The translations under genes and the position numbers were made by a program. A stretch of DNA of 64,000 bases from Vibrio algarum (GTDB lineage: Bacteria; Pseudomonadota; Gammaproteobacteria; Enterobacterales; Vibrionaceae), in assembly GCF_028204155.1 (NCBI RefSeq), contig NZ_JAQLOI010000003.1:1488001-1552000 (forward strand), read 5' to 3'. Under the pieces are notes generated by a model, which saw nothing but the letters and a program-made list of their open reading frames with translations, had not been told where the DNA came from and did no database searches. The stretch's first letter is position 1. Each line of letters opens with the position of its first letter. Shown piece after piece: positions 35,769 through 44,558 of this stretch.

Positions 35769-37139
35769 TCATTCACATGGTGGTGCCATGTGTATGATTG
35801 CCAAGCCACCAAGCGAAGTTTCCCGATACTTTTTATTCATGTCCTTGCCAGTTTGGTACATAGTGTCAATAACTTTATCTAATGAAATTAAACATTTACT
35901 ATTTCTTTTTAGTGCCATTCTAGACGCATTTATTGCCTTAACTGCACCCATTGCGTTTCTTTCTATACAAGGAACCTGAACTAAACCACCAATGGGGTCA
36001 CATGTCATGCCTAAAGAGTGTTCCATCGCAATTTCTGCGGCAATACAGATTTGCTCGTTGGTTCCACCACGAAGGGCAGTCAAACCGGCAGCAGCCATAG
36101 AAGAGGAAACACCTATTTCTCCCTGACATCCCACTTCTGCACCAGATATTGAAGCGTTCATTTTATATAACATACCGATAGCGCCAGATACCGCGAGAAA
36201 ATCTTTGATCTGTTTTAGATCTAATTCTTTAATAAAAGTGTGATAATACATGAGAACTGCTGGAATAACGCCTGCAGCTCCATTGGTTGGCGATGTAACA
36301 ACCTGTCCACCAGCTGCATTTTCCTCGCTAACAGCAAAAGCATAAACATTTATCCAGTCCATTATTTCCATCGGATCACTGTGTAAAGAAGAATTTGCTT
36401 CAAGATTCTTTAATAAAGCGGGTGCTCTACGAGTTACATTCAATCCTCCGTCTAGTATGCCTTCTGTTTCTAAACCACGATCAACACAGTTGGTCATAAC
36501 TTGCCATATCTGCTCTGCTTTATTATCTATTTCCTTTTGGCTTCTATAGGCCAATTCGTTTTTGAGCATCAATCCGCCAAGGCAATGGCCAGTGTTTTCG
36601 GCTTGTTGCAAAAGCTCTTCAGCTGACTGAAACGGAAACTCAATTTCTATTTGATCGGCAGACTTGCCATTAGTTAATTCAGACTCGGTTGCAATAAAGC
36701 CACCGCCAACAGAATAGTAGGTTTCTTTCGCAATCAACTCGTTGTCCACATTGAATGCAGAAATAGACATTCCATTTTCATGAAGTGGGAGGTATTCAGA
36801 ATGAAACACGATGTCACTTTCGAAATCGAATGCAACGACACAGTCACTAGAAAGTGACAGTTCATGGTTTGTTATGTCTGATTGAAGGCGTTGGTTGGCC
36901 TGTTCAATATTTATATTGTCGGGCTTATTGCCCATTAAGCCAATAAGTGATGCACGATCGGTATGGTGACCTTTGCCGGTTAATGAAAGTGATCCGTATA
37001 GGTCTATCTTAATTGACTCGACTTGGTGAAATAGAGACATAATCTGCTGTCTAAAATCGTAACCTGCAATCATAGGGCCGTTGGTGTGAGAACTAGAAGG
37101 GCCGACACCGATTTTATAGATATCAAAAATGGATAGCAT
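35769..37139 (-). CDS. sdaA: L-serine ammonia-lyase (serine dehydratase)
   Basis: Deaminates L-serine to pyruvate and ammonia using a 4Fe-4S cluster. 456 residues, the single-chain bacterial form: N-terminal beta domain (SIFDIYKIGVGPSSSHTNGP) and C-terminal catalytic alpha domain with cluster Cys in GCQGEIGVSS, TCDPIGGLVQVPC. Ribosome site GAGAGTAAA. SdaA versus the paralog SdaB cannot be separated by sequence alone. Confidence 0.92.
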   Translation of the reverse strand: MLSIFDIYKIGVGPSSSHTNGPMIAGYDFRQQIMSLFHQVESIKIDLYGSLSLTGKGHHTDRASLIGLMGNKPDNINIEQANQRLQSDITNHELSLSSDCVVAFDFESDIVFHSEYLPLHENGMSISAFNVDNELIAKETYYSVGGGFIATESELTNGKSADQIEIEFPFQSAEELLQQAENTGHCLGGLMLKNELAYRSQKEIDNKAEQIWQVMTNCVDRGLETEGILDGGLNVTRRAPALLKNLEANSSLHSDPMEIMDWINVYAFAVSEENAAGGQVVTSPTNGAAGVIPAVLMYYHTFIKELDLKQIKDFLAVSGAIGMLYKMNASISGAEVGCQGEIGVSSSMAAAGLTALRGGTNEQICIAAEIAMEHSLGMTCDPIGGLVQVPCIERNAMGAVKAINASRMALKRNSKCLISLDKVIDTMYQTGKDMNKKYRETSLGGLAIIHMAPPCE

Positions 37140-37404
37140 GAATTTACTCTCGAAGTGAAACCAGTATTATTGCTGATTTATATTGATAATATGATGCTAT
37201 AAAAAGCAAACGTTGATACTACAGTTTAGTCACTAAACAGTTCAAGTAACTTATGAATGGGTTGTGAAGAAGGATAACATACTATTAGATTAATCATTTT
37301 TAAACCTTGTTATAGTAGGGTTATGCAAGAAGTGCTTTCAGTGTTACCTCTTGTAATCTGATATTGATATAATTATAGGCAATTGCAACGAAAGTGGAGA
37401 TTAA

Positions 37405-37800
37405 ATGCGAGTAAGTAAGATATTGCAAGGTGAGTTAGCAACTGAATATAAAACGGTATCTGCAATGATGGAAATCTATTGCCAGAAAAATCATGGTATA
37501 AAAGGGGGCTTGTGTGATAGTTGTAGTGAGCTATTGATATATGCAGAAACAAAATTAGACCGTTGTCCCTACGGCCAAGAAAAACCAACTTGCAATAACT
37601 GTCCTATTCATTGTTATAAACCCGAACCAAAAGAAGATATGCGTTTGATCATGCGCTATTCAGGGCCAAGAATGCTCTTTAAACATCCGATTTTGGCTAT
37701 TAGACACCTTCGTCACGAGAAACGAGAGGTGCCAAATCAACCTAAGAAGCAAGCATCTAACCGCCACAATCGAATGAAAGCTATGCGTGAGAAATCGTGA
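37405..37800 (+). CDS. ygbA: YgbA-like protein (nitrous oxide-stimulated promoter family)
   Basis: 131 residues with the Cys-rich pattern CDSCSELLIYAETKLDRCPY then CNNCPIHCY, which looks like a metal or cluster site, and a basic C-terminus. This matches the YgbA family, linked to nitrosative stress in enteric bacteria. The 3' end overlaps the convergent MATE gene by 20 bp. Confidence 0.82.
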   Translation: MRVSKILQGELATEYKTVSAMMEIYCQKNHGIKGGLCDSCSELLIYAETKLDRCPYGQEKPTCNNCPIHCYKPEPKEDMRLIMRYSGPRMLFKHPILAIRHLRHEKREVPNQPKKQASNRHNRMKAMREKS

Positions 37801-39151
37801 GGTTATTGACCCATTTAAGTTTTAGATAACGATGGAAACAGAGCGAGAACTTTACAACTTCTTCGCATATTAACATCGCATATACCCATGCAAACCCCCA
37901 TTCTCCGATGAAAGCACCATATGTTGCTAATGGAATGCCTACCAACCACATAGCGATAAAGTCCATTCGTAGACAAAACAAGTTATCACCACCTGCCCGT
38001 AGTATTCCATTTATGATTATAAGGTTTAGCATTCGTAACCAAATACCGCAGCACAGTATGGATATAGCGGGCAAAGATAAATGATAAAATTGACTCGCGT
38101 CTAAATTGAGTAAAACTAATATCCACTCTCGGTTCATAAGTAGAGCGGCGCCAAGAAACAAACCAAATACCAAAACAAATTTCAGTAGTATTCTGGTTAG
38201 CTGTACCGCTTCTTCAAACTGATCTTTACCTAACGACTGACCAATAAGAACTGAACAAGCAACTGAAATACCGAAGAACGTTGCGTAACACAAGGATTCG
38301 AATGGACCTAACATACTAAACACAGCGAGCTCTGTTGTTCCCATATGGCCAAATATCATCTGATAAGTCAAAGTACCAACAGCCCAAAGTAAACCATTCG
38401 AAGCGTTTGGAAATGCGAGTTTTCGATATGATTTATGTAACTTTTTTGGACACGCTACTTGCTTAGCGGTGAACAACCAGTGACGCTTAATTCTCATGTA
38501 TGAATACATTAATACTACTTGAAGTAGGCGCGAAATCGTTGTCGCCAATGCCGCACCAGCAACTCCCATAGGTGAAATGCCGAAGCCGCCTTTGATAAGC
38601 CAAAAATTGAGCGCAATGTTGATCAACACCGTTAATGCGCCAACATACAAAGGGGTGACAGCGTCTCCACTGGAACGCATACTTGATTCGAGAACGATCA
38701 CAAAATGGGTCAGAATGAGTACGGGGAAACTGTACCAAAGATATTGAGAACCTAGCTCGATAACAGCGACATCAGCGGTCTGAGCTTGCATTATTAACCC
38801 AGAAAATAAGGTAATAAGCACAGTAACCGGAATAATAATCACAGAACCTACACGCATCGCATATAAGGTAACTGACTTAGCTGAGTTGCGATCTCCCTTT
38901 CCCCAGTATTGTGAAACTAAGACCCCATTAGACACGCTTAAACCTACCATTATCATAATGGCAACAAAATGCCATTTTGAGGCAATTCCCACAGATGCAG
39001 TTGCTTCTTTACCAAAATCACTAACCATGAGAACATCGGCAAGTGCAAGAATTGACACTAGTGCACTTTGTATCGCAACGGGTAAAGCGAGCTTAATAAT
39101 CCTTTTAAATAGGTGTGGTTGACCTGATTGTGCAGGCATTAAGTATGTCAT
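37781..39151 (-). CDS. MATE family multidrug/toxin efflux transporter
   Basis: 456 residues, twelve membrane segments in two halves. The first helix region LFKRIIKLALPVAIQSALVS and QYWGKGDRNSAK are MATE hallmarks. Exchanges cations for organic substrates; substrate not predictable. Strong ribosome site GAGGAGT. Divergent from an AraC regulator 40 bp away, which probably controls it. Overlaps ygbA tail to tail. Confidence 0.88.
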   Translation of the reverse strand: MTYLMPAQSGQPHLFKRIIKLALPVAIQSALVSILALADVLMVSDFGKEATASVGIASKWHFVAIMIMVGLSVSNGVLVSQYWGKGDRNSAKSVTLYAMRVGSVIIIPVTVLITLFSGLIMQAQTADVAVIELGSQYLWYSFPVLILTHFVIVLESSMRSSGDAVTPLYVGALTVLINIALNFWLIKGGFGISPMGVAGAALATTISRLLQVVLMYSYMRIKRHWLFTAKQVACPKKLHKSYRKLAFPNASNGLLWAVGTLTYQMIFGHMGTTELAVFSMLGPFESLCYATFFGISVACSVLIGQSLGKDQFEEAVQLTRILLKFVLVFGLFLGAALLMNREWILVLLNLDASQFYHLSLPAISILCCGIWLRMLNLIIINGILRAGGDNLFCLRMDFIAMWLVGIPLATYGAFIGEWGFAWVYAMLICEEVVKFSLCFHRYLKLKWVNNLTISHA

Positions 39152-39191
39152 TTTTACTCCTCATTAATTGAGGGAAATATAGCCACCTAAG

Positions 39192-40103
39192 ATGATAAAT
39201 AACATGTACAAAGAAAGTAAAAACCTGTTCAAATCCGTCATTAGTGATTTTATACCTCCTTCGGTATGGCGAGACTTTGTGTACCTCTCTTCAGAGTGCA
39301 GAGAAAGGTTTCTAACGGTTTCGGATATTCCAGAGTTGATAACTCAACAGTTCTTTATGGCTGGACTAGCAGAATTACAAGGTGGCTATTTGGTTGAAAG
39401 AGACAGCGTTGATGTTCACACTTTGTTATTTACAGTAGAAGGGGAGGGTAAACTAACCACAGCAACGAGTGAGGTTATTTTGAAACAAAACTCACTTTGT
39501 GTGCTGCCTGCAAAAACGCCTTTTAGGTTTGAACTCAATAGACCTGATGGTAACTGGAAAATGGCTTGGGTATTATTATCTGATACGGTTAAATGGAAGC
39601 AAATAGCAACCTTGGGGCAATCGGTTGTTCCTTTTTCTGACTCGGAGGTAATTTGGGCTTTAATGACCTTACTACATAGTGAAATAGATGGAAGGCCTGC
39701 CTACCGTAAATTATTATGCAGCGAAATGTCTAGCTTACTAACTGGTGTTGAGGCAACACCATTAACATCTTCAGCAAGAGTACAAGCCCTTTTTAACGAA
39801 GTAGGAGCACAACTCCACCTTCGATGGACGGTTAAACAGATAGCTGAAAAGGCATTTTTAAGTGAAGAGCAGTTAAATCGAGTATGCAAAACACTTTACG
39901 CTAGCTCTCCTCAGAAAAAACTTATAGCATTAAGGATGCAAAAAGCAGCGGATCTTCTGCATAATAAAGAATGGTCAATTACGATGATCGCGCAGCGTCT
40001 TGGGTATAAAGACCCGTATAATTTTACCCACCGATTCAAAGCATTTTATGGTTGCTCCCCAAGAGATTACCGTAAGACAATTATTCAACAAAGAGAGTCA
40101 TAA
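39192..40103 (+). CDS. AraC-family transcriptional regulator
   Basis: 303 residues: N-terminal cupin-type domain (about 60-150), C-terminal AraC DNA-binding domain with WTVKQIAEKAFLSEEQLNRV and WSITMIAQRLGYKDPYNFTH then FKAFYGCSPRDYRK. Start at 39192 or at ATG 39204. It shares the intergenic region with the MATE gene and is coupled to the next gene by TAATG overlap. Confidence 0.85.
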   Translation: MINNMYKESKNLFKSVISDFIPPSVWRDFVYLSSECRERFLTVSDIPELITQQFFMAGLAELQGGYLVERDSVDVHTLLFTVEGEGKLTTATSEVILKQNSLCVLPAKTPFRFELNRPDGNWKMAWVLLSDTVKWKQIATLGQSVVPFSDSEVIWALMTLLHSEIDGRPAYRKLLCSEMSSLLTGVEATPLTSSARVQALFNEVGAQLHLRWTVKQIAEKAFLSEEQLNRVCKTLYASSPQKKLIALRMQKAADLLHNKEWSITMIAQRLGYKDPYNFTHRFKAFYGCSPRDYRKTIIQQRES

Positions 40104-40579
40104 TGGAGTCAGTTGCAATACTTGTAGATGTACAAAATATCTACTACACAACAAGAGATCGGTACAAGAGTCATTTTGACTATAATGCGTTCTGGAGAAA
40201 AGCAACTGCAAACAGGGAGGTTTTGGAAGCTAACGCCTATGCAATAGCCAGTAATAATCCCAAACAACGCCAGTTTCATCACATACTTAGAGGGATTGGT
40301 TTTAATGTGAAACTTAAGCCCTTTATACAAAGAATGGACGGTTCAGCGAAAGGAGATTGGGATGTTGGTATTACGCTAGATGCAATCGAACTTGCGATGC
40401 AGGCCGATGTGATTATTCTTCTTTCGGGAGATGGTGATTTTGATTTACTTGCTCAGCGTATTAGAAATAAGTACAAAAAAGAAATTGAAGTATACGGAGT
40501 TAAAGATCTAACGGCACAATCTTTAATAGAATCTGTAGATAGATTTATAGAAATCGATCACAATCTTTTAATTTATTGA
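40103..40579 (+). CDS. NYN/LabA-like domain protein, putative RNase
   Basis: 158 residues of the LabA/DUF88 type. Conserved acids of the PIN-like fold are visible: ILVDVQNIYY near the N-terminus, KGDWDVGITLDAIE and LLSGDGDFDLLAQRI. Single-strand RNA cleavage is the expected activity for the family but is unproved here. Start codon overlaps the AraC stop by one base, so co-translated with it. Confidence 0.82.
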   Translation: MESVAILVDVQNIYYTTRDRYKSHFDYNAFWRKATANREVLEANAYAIASNNPKQRQFHHILRGIGFNVKLKPFIQRMDGSAKGDWDVGITLDAIELAMQADVIILLSGDGDFDLLAQRIRNKYKKEIEVYGVKDLTAQSLIESVDRFIEIDHNLLIY

Positions 40580-40590
40580 TTTAATAAAAA

Positions 40591-40615
40591 AGGAAGATCA
40601 TTTAATGATCTTCCT
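40591..40615 (-). terminator. Terminator palindrome containing the DUF2986 stop codon
   Basis: A perfect 25-nt palindrome, arms AGGAAGATCATT and AATGATCTTCCT. On the minus strand it is followed by TTTTTTATT, a good terminator. The stop codon of the 53-codon minus-strand gene lies inside the stem. Confidence 0.8.
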
Positions 40616-40763
40616 CTTGATCTTGTTGTTGATCCTTATTCGCTTCTAAAGCTGCTCTGTCCGCTTTAGATATATATTTCTCTTTATTACTCGTATGCAG
40701 TTTTGCATTTTTCTTTTTCTGCTTTTTTATAAAAGTTTGATTAATTTTCTTTTTTCTATTCAT
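40602..40763 (-). CDS. DUF2986 family small basic protein
   Basis: 53 residues: MNRKKKINQTFIKKQKKKNA, then SNKEKYISKADRAALE, ending in an acidic Gln/Asp/Glu tail. This matches the short, Lys-rich DUF2986 proteins of Vibrio and Shewanella relatives. Strong ribosome site CGGGAGTT seven bases before the ATG. Too short for usual ORF cut-offs. Function unknown; the charge suggests a nucleic-acid contact, which is inference. Confidence 0.82.
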   Translation of the reverse strand: MNRKKKINQTFIKKQKKKNAKLHTSNKEKYISKADRAALEANKDQQQDQEEDH

Positions 40764-40808
40764 AATAACTCCCGTTTAATTAATATACATTAAAACGATG
40801 AATGAGTT

Positions 40809-41615
40809 TTAATGTGTGAGAGTATAAGCTGCTTTGCTACAAGCGTCTACATCCAATCGACGTGGTGTTGAGAAGTGAAAGCCTTGGTACATACCAACAT
40901 TTAAGTCCGCTATGCTGCGAAACTGCTCTTCAGTTTCTATCCCTTCTACCAAGGTTTGTGCATTGATCCTCGCACCTAAATCCAATGCTTCGCATAACCC
41001 TCTTTGTTTTCCTTGCGTGAAATCTACAAGTAAACTTTTATCTAATTTTAGTATGCTTGGTTTTACAAGGTTAACACGATCAATGTTTGAGGAATCTACA
41101 CCGTAGTCGTCTATAGCGATAGCAAAACCAAGATGTTTTAAATGCTCAATAGACCGTAAAAGTCGGGATTCGTTGTACCCACTTAATTCAACTATTTCTA
41201 TAACTATTTGGCTAGAGTGTAAATCCAATTCATCAAGGCGTTGCATAAGCAACTTGGTGTTACGATCGTTATTCAAAAAGTATTCATTAGAGCGAGGGAT
41301 AGTGTTCAAAAATAGATTAGTGTGCCTTTTAGAGGAAATAGCAAAATTTCTAATATGAATTGCCCTGCTTAATCTTTCTACAAATATCTTACAGTCGAAA
41401 CTATAATGAGAGCTTTTAAAAAACATATCGGCTCGAAGTTGTCGTCCATCTGAACAATTAATACGGAGCAATGCTTCGTACCCAATAATTTCCGAATTAT
41501 TTTTGAGTATCGGTTGAAATACACTATGCAACAACATTCCATTGTATATGGCGTAATAATGACCGTTTCTATCTATTTTTATACGTGATTCCAATTCTCT
41601 GCGTTCAAAACACAT
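40809..41615 (-). CDS. EAL-domain cyclic-di-GMP phosphodiesterase
   Basis: 268 residues, essentially a lone EAL domain, cytosolic. Catalytic and metal residues look intact: GYEALLR, LFLNTIP (Asn), IVIEIVEL (Glu), AIDDYGVDSS (Asp pair), LKLDKSLL (Lys) and TLVEGIET (Glu). It should cleave c-di-GMP to pGpG. Weak ribosome site. Divergent from the TonB-receptor/YfiR/GGDEF-EAL operon, so both may act on one circuit. Confidence 0.85.
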   Translation of the reverse strand: MCFERRELESRIKIDRNGHYYAIYNGMLLHSVFQPILKNNSEIIGYEALLRINCSDGRQLRADMFFKSSHYSFDCKIFVERLSRAIHIRNFAISSKRHTNLFLNTIPRSNEYFLNNDRNTKLLMQRLDELDLHSSQIVIEIVELSGYNESRLLRSIEHLKHLGFAIAIDDYGVDSSNIDRVNLVKPSILKLDKSLLVDFTQGKQRGLCEALDLGARINAQTLVEGIETEEQFRSIADLNVGMYQGFHFSTPRRLDVDACSKAAYTLTH

Positions 41616-41936
41616 AATAATATAACAATCTAAATTTAGTGATTATTGATTCTCAACTACAGAAATTATATTGTCAATATAATCAATTGCTCATTTTTGA
41701 GACAAAGTTTATTTGGAGTAAATTAAAAACAAAAGCATAACAAATATGCAAAATAAAAATCACAAACATACAAAATATAAATGCATGTATCTGTCTGGTA
41801 ACACCTGTTTACGTGGTATCGATCACTTTATTCATGGCACTTATATATTAGCTTTAATGATTACTATAAGGTTTTAATCTAACTGGTATGTTGTCAACGC
41901 TAGAGAATTAAAACCAACAAGATATCAGGAACGCTT
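41616..41936. promoter_or_regulatory. Divergent control region between EAL gene and receptor operon
   Basis: 321 bp, strongly AT-rich, no gene. It contains a perfect 19-nt palindrome ATTATATTGTCAATATAAT at 41665-41683, near the EAL start, a good candidate operator. No other feature recognised. Confidence 0.5.
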
Positions 41937-43979
41937 ATGAGAATATTTTGCCTAGCGTCTTTCGCTATGACTTGCTCTGTTTTTGCAAATGAAGACACTT
42001 CCTCACTACCGAGTTTAGACTTGGAATCGTTGATGGCTGCAGACGTTCAAGCGAACGCGGCTATGAAACGATTACAATCAACAGCTGAAACAGCCGCATC
42101 AATCTATGTCTTGTCTAATGACGAGATCATTAAATCTGGAGTAAATTCAATACCTCAAGCTCTAACACTGGTTCCAGGCCTTCAAGTTAGAAAAATAGAC
42201 AATAATGTTTGGGCTATAACGGCAAGAGCGCCCGCTGGAAGATATTCTAGTAAGTTGTTGGTCATGATAGACGGACAAAGTATCCATAACCCAAGCTTTG
42301 CTGGTGTAGATTGGGAAGGGATCAATGTCCCATTGTTTGATATAGATCGTATCGAAGTAATACGTGGTCAATCAGGACTATTGTGGGGTAGTAATGCGAC
42401 AAACGGTGTTATTAATATCATTACAAAACACTCAGAGGACACTCGTACAACAAAACTCGAAGTTTCAGCAGGTTCGCAACTGAACCATCAAGTTACCGGT
42501 CGGTTTGGTTCTGATCTAGGAGAATATGGTGCTTATCGAGTATATGCCTCTAACCGAGATTCGGATCAATCGAGTAATTCATATAAGGGATTACCGAGCG
42601 ACAGTGGAGAAACAACATCACTAGGTATGCGGTCCGATTTGATCTTTAACAATGACTTATCTCTTATTCTACAAGCCGACTACACTCAAGTTGATAATGG
42701 CCAAACGGTATCATTATCCGACTTAACGACGTTCGAGACATATAAATTAGAGAGTGCATCCACCAGAGACGATCTTAAAGTAATGACTCGTCTGGAGCAC
42801 CGATTGGGTGATTATTCTACGCAAATGTTGCAAGCTTCTTATCTTCGTTTATCTGCAGATACTGCTTACCACAATGAAGAATTTGCTGTTTTAGATGTCG
42901 ATTATCAGATGAATACGATATTTAACGATGTAAAAGTCGACTGGGGCCTGAATTACCGTAATACTCAAATAAATAGTGATGATACTGGTTACGTAATGAT
43001 GACCGAAGATATCGACTCTATAACTCAGTATGGCGCCTTTGCCCAAGTTCAGTTTGATTTGATTCCAAGTGAATTGAACTTTTCACTTGGAAATCGTTCT
43101 GAGCACAACGACTTCACCGGTTGGGAACATCAACCTATTGCACGGTTGATGTGGAAACCGGCTCAAAAACACGTTTTTTGGTCTTCGTTGTCTCAAGGGA
43201 TAAGAATTCCTTCGCTAATTGAGTTAAATGGTCAAACCGTTCTATCAGGAAAGAGGGTTGGAGATGAAATTACCACTGGTAATTCTTATATTGACGATTT
43301 ATACCTCCCACTTTATCTAAATGGTAACAGTGATATTGAAGCAGAGAAAACCATCTCTGTAGAGTTTGGATACCGGTATTTAAGAAGAAAATGGAATCTC
43401 GATTTTACCGTTTTCAAATCACAGTCAAAAAATGCTTTAGCGTTAGAAACCGACGTTAGCCCACTAAGTATTGAAGAAATAGCGGCGCTAAACAATCCTT
43501 TAGCTATAGCAGCCACGTTACAAAGTACGCGAATAGATTATACTTTTGTGTCTAATGCAGAGTTAGAGAGCTACGGTTCAGAACTGGTTCTTGCTTGGCA
43601 ACCAAATCAAGATTTCAAGGCAGAAATTGGTTATAATTTTACCTCTTATGAGTATCAACTCGAAGACGCTACGAGAACAGTCGTAGGGCAAACATCCGAT
43701 TTATCACAACTGTTTTTAAAATCTAGCGTATCCCTTAACGATGACCACTTTTTGTTTGCTTTGTACCGGTTAGAAGATGGAGAAGCTTACAATACAGATG
43801 ATTTTGGCGTGCTGGATTTAAGTTGGTCGTGGATAATACACCCTTCAGTTGCGTTCACGCTCACTGGGAATAATTTGCTAGAAAATGACCATATAGAATA
43901 TAAGAATACCGATGAGGTATATACCGTACCAACATATATTGAATCTTCTATCGTCGCACGTGTGACCGCAAATTTTTAA
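41937..43979 (+). CDS. TonB-dependent outer-membrane receptor
   Basis: 680 residues. Signal peptide (MRIFCLASFAMTCSVFA), plug domain with IPQALTLVPGLQVRK, LLVMIDGQSIHNPSFAG, and IEVIRGQSGLLWGSNATNGVINIIT, then a 22-strand type barrel ending in Phe. Transports or senses a ligand such as a siderophore or cofactor; the ligand is unknown. First gene of an operon with a YfiR-like protein and a GGDEF-EAL protein, suggesting that the receptor feeds a c-di-GMP signalling pathway. Confidence 0.9.
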   Translation: MRIFCLASFAMTCSVFANEDTSSLPSLDLESLMAADVQANAAMKRLQSTAETAASIYVLSNDEIIKSGVNSIPQALTLVPGLQVRKIDNNVWAITARAPAGRYSSKLLVMIDGQSIHNPSFAGVDWEGINVPLFDIDRIEVIRGQSGLLWGSNATNGVINIITKHSEDTRTTKLEVSAGSQLNHQVTGRFGSDLGEYGAYRVYASNRDSDQSSNSYKGLPSDSGETTSLGMRSDLIFNNDLSLILQADYTQVDNGQTVSLSDLTTFETYKLESASTRDDLKVMTRLEHRLGDYSTQMLQASYLRLSADTAYHNEEFAVLDVDYQMNTIFNDVKVDWGLNYRNTQINSDDTGYVMMTEDIDSITQYGAFAQVQFDLIPSELNFSLGNRSEHNDFTGWEHQPIARLMWKPAQKHVFWSSLSQGIRIPSLIELNGQTVLSGKRVGDEITTGNSYIDDLYLPLYLNGNSDIEAEKTISVEFGYRYLRRKWNLDFTVFKSQSKNALALETDVSPLSIEEIAALNNPLAIAATLQSTRIDYTFVSNAELESYGSELVLAWQPNQDFKAEIGYNFTSYEYQLEDATRTVVGQTSDLSQLFLKSSVSLNDDHFLFALYRLEDGEAYNTDDFGVLDLSWSWIIHPSVAFTLTGNNLLENDHIEYKNTDEVYTVPTYIESSIVARVTANF

Positions 43980-43994
43980 TAAAGGTGAATTTTT

Positions 43995-44558
43995 ATCTCA
44001 TTTAAGCGTTTGTATATAGCTCTTCTCTGCGTGACTATCATGTCGCCAGGTTTGTCGTATGCGAATGAAAGAGAATTTGCTGTAAAAGCCGGTTTTATCT
44101 TTAATTTTGCGCGTTACAGTGAGGGCAGTTGGTTTAATCCAAACCGCTCTGACCGATACACCATTTGTAGTTTTAATCCTCAATTTGTTTTAACGGCATC
44201 TAAGACACTCAAGAATCAAAAGGTCAAAAACCGTCCAGTGGAAGTGCACTTGGTATCAGTCAAAGGTATACCAAATGAGATATGTAACAGTTTCTATTTG
44301 ACCAGTATAAACGACAGTCTTATCGGCAAGGTGGTCGATAATCCTAAACTCTCGAATACCATGCTTATTGGTGAAAACAAGAAATTTATTCAATCAGGTG
44401 GGCATATAAATCTATTTATAACCGGCGGAAAAGTGCGCTTTGAAGTTGATGCAAACGCATTGGCGTCTTCGGGAATAAAAATGAGCTCTAAAGTGCTTAG
44501 GCTTGGTCGAGTGGTAGAGGGGGCAGTGAACAATGAAAAAGTTAATCCCTCAATTTAG
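43995..44558 (+). CDS. YfiR/DUF4154 family periplasmic protein, start codon unusual
   Basis: In YfiBNR-type systems the periplasmic YfiR protein represses a membrane diguanylate cyclase. The domain here shows EREFAVKAGFIFNFARYSEG, Cys residues (TICSFNP, NEICNSF) and RFEVDANALASSGIKMSSKV near the end. From ATC 43995 the leader is (I/M)SFKRLYIALLCVTIMSPG, a proper signal peptide, with AAAGGTG 7 nt upstream. TTG at 44010 is the only ordinary start but has no ribosome site and no positive N-region. It overlaps the next gene by 26 bp. Confidence 0.8.
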   Translation: MSFKRLYIALLCVTIMSPGLSYANEREFAVKAGFIFNFARYSEGSWFNPNRSDRYTICSFNPQFVLTASKTLKNQKVKNRPVEVHLVSVKGIPNEICNSFYLTSINDSLIGKVVDNPKLSNTMLIGENKKFIQSGGHINLFITGGKVRFEVDANALASSGIKMSSKVLRLGRVVEGAVNNEKVNPSI

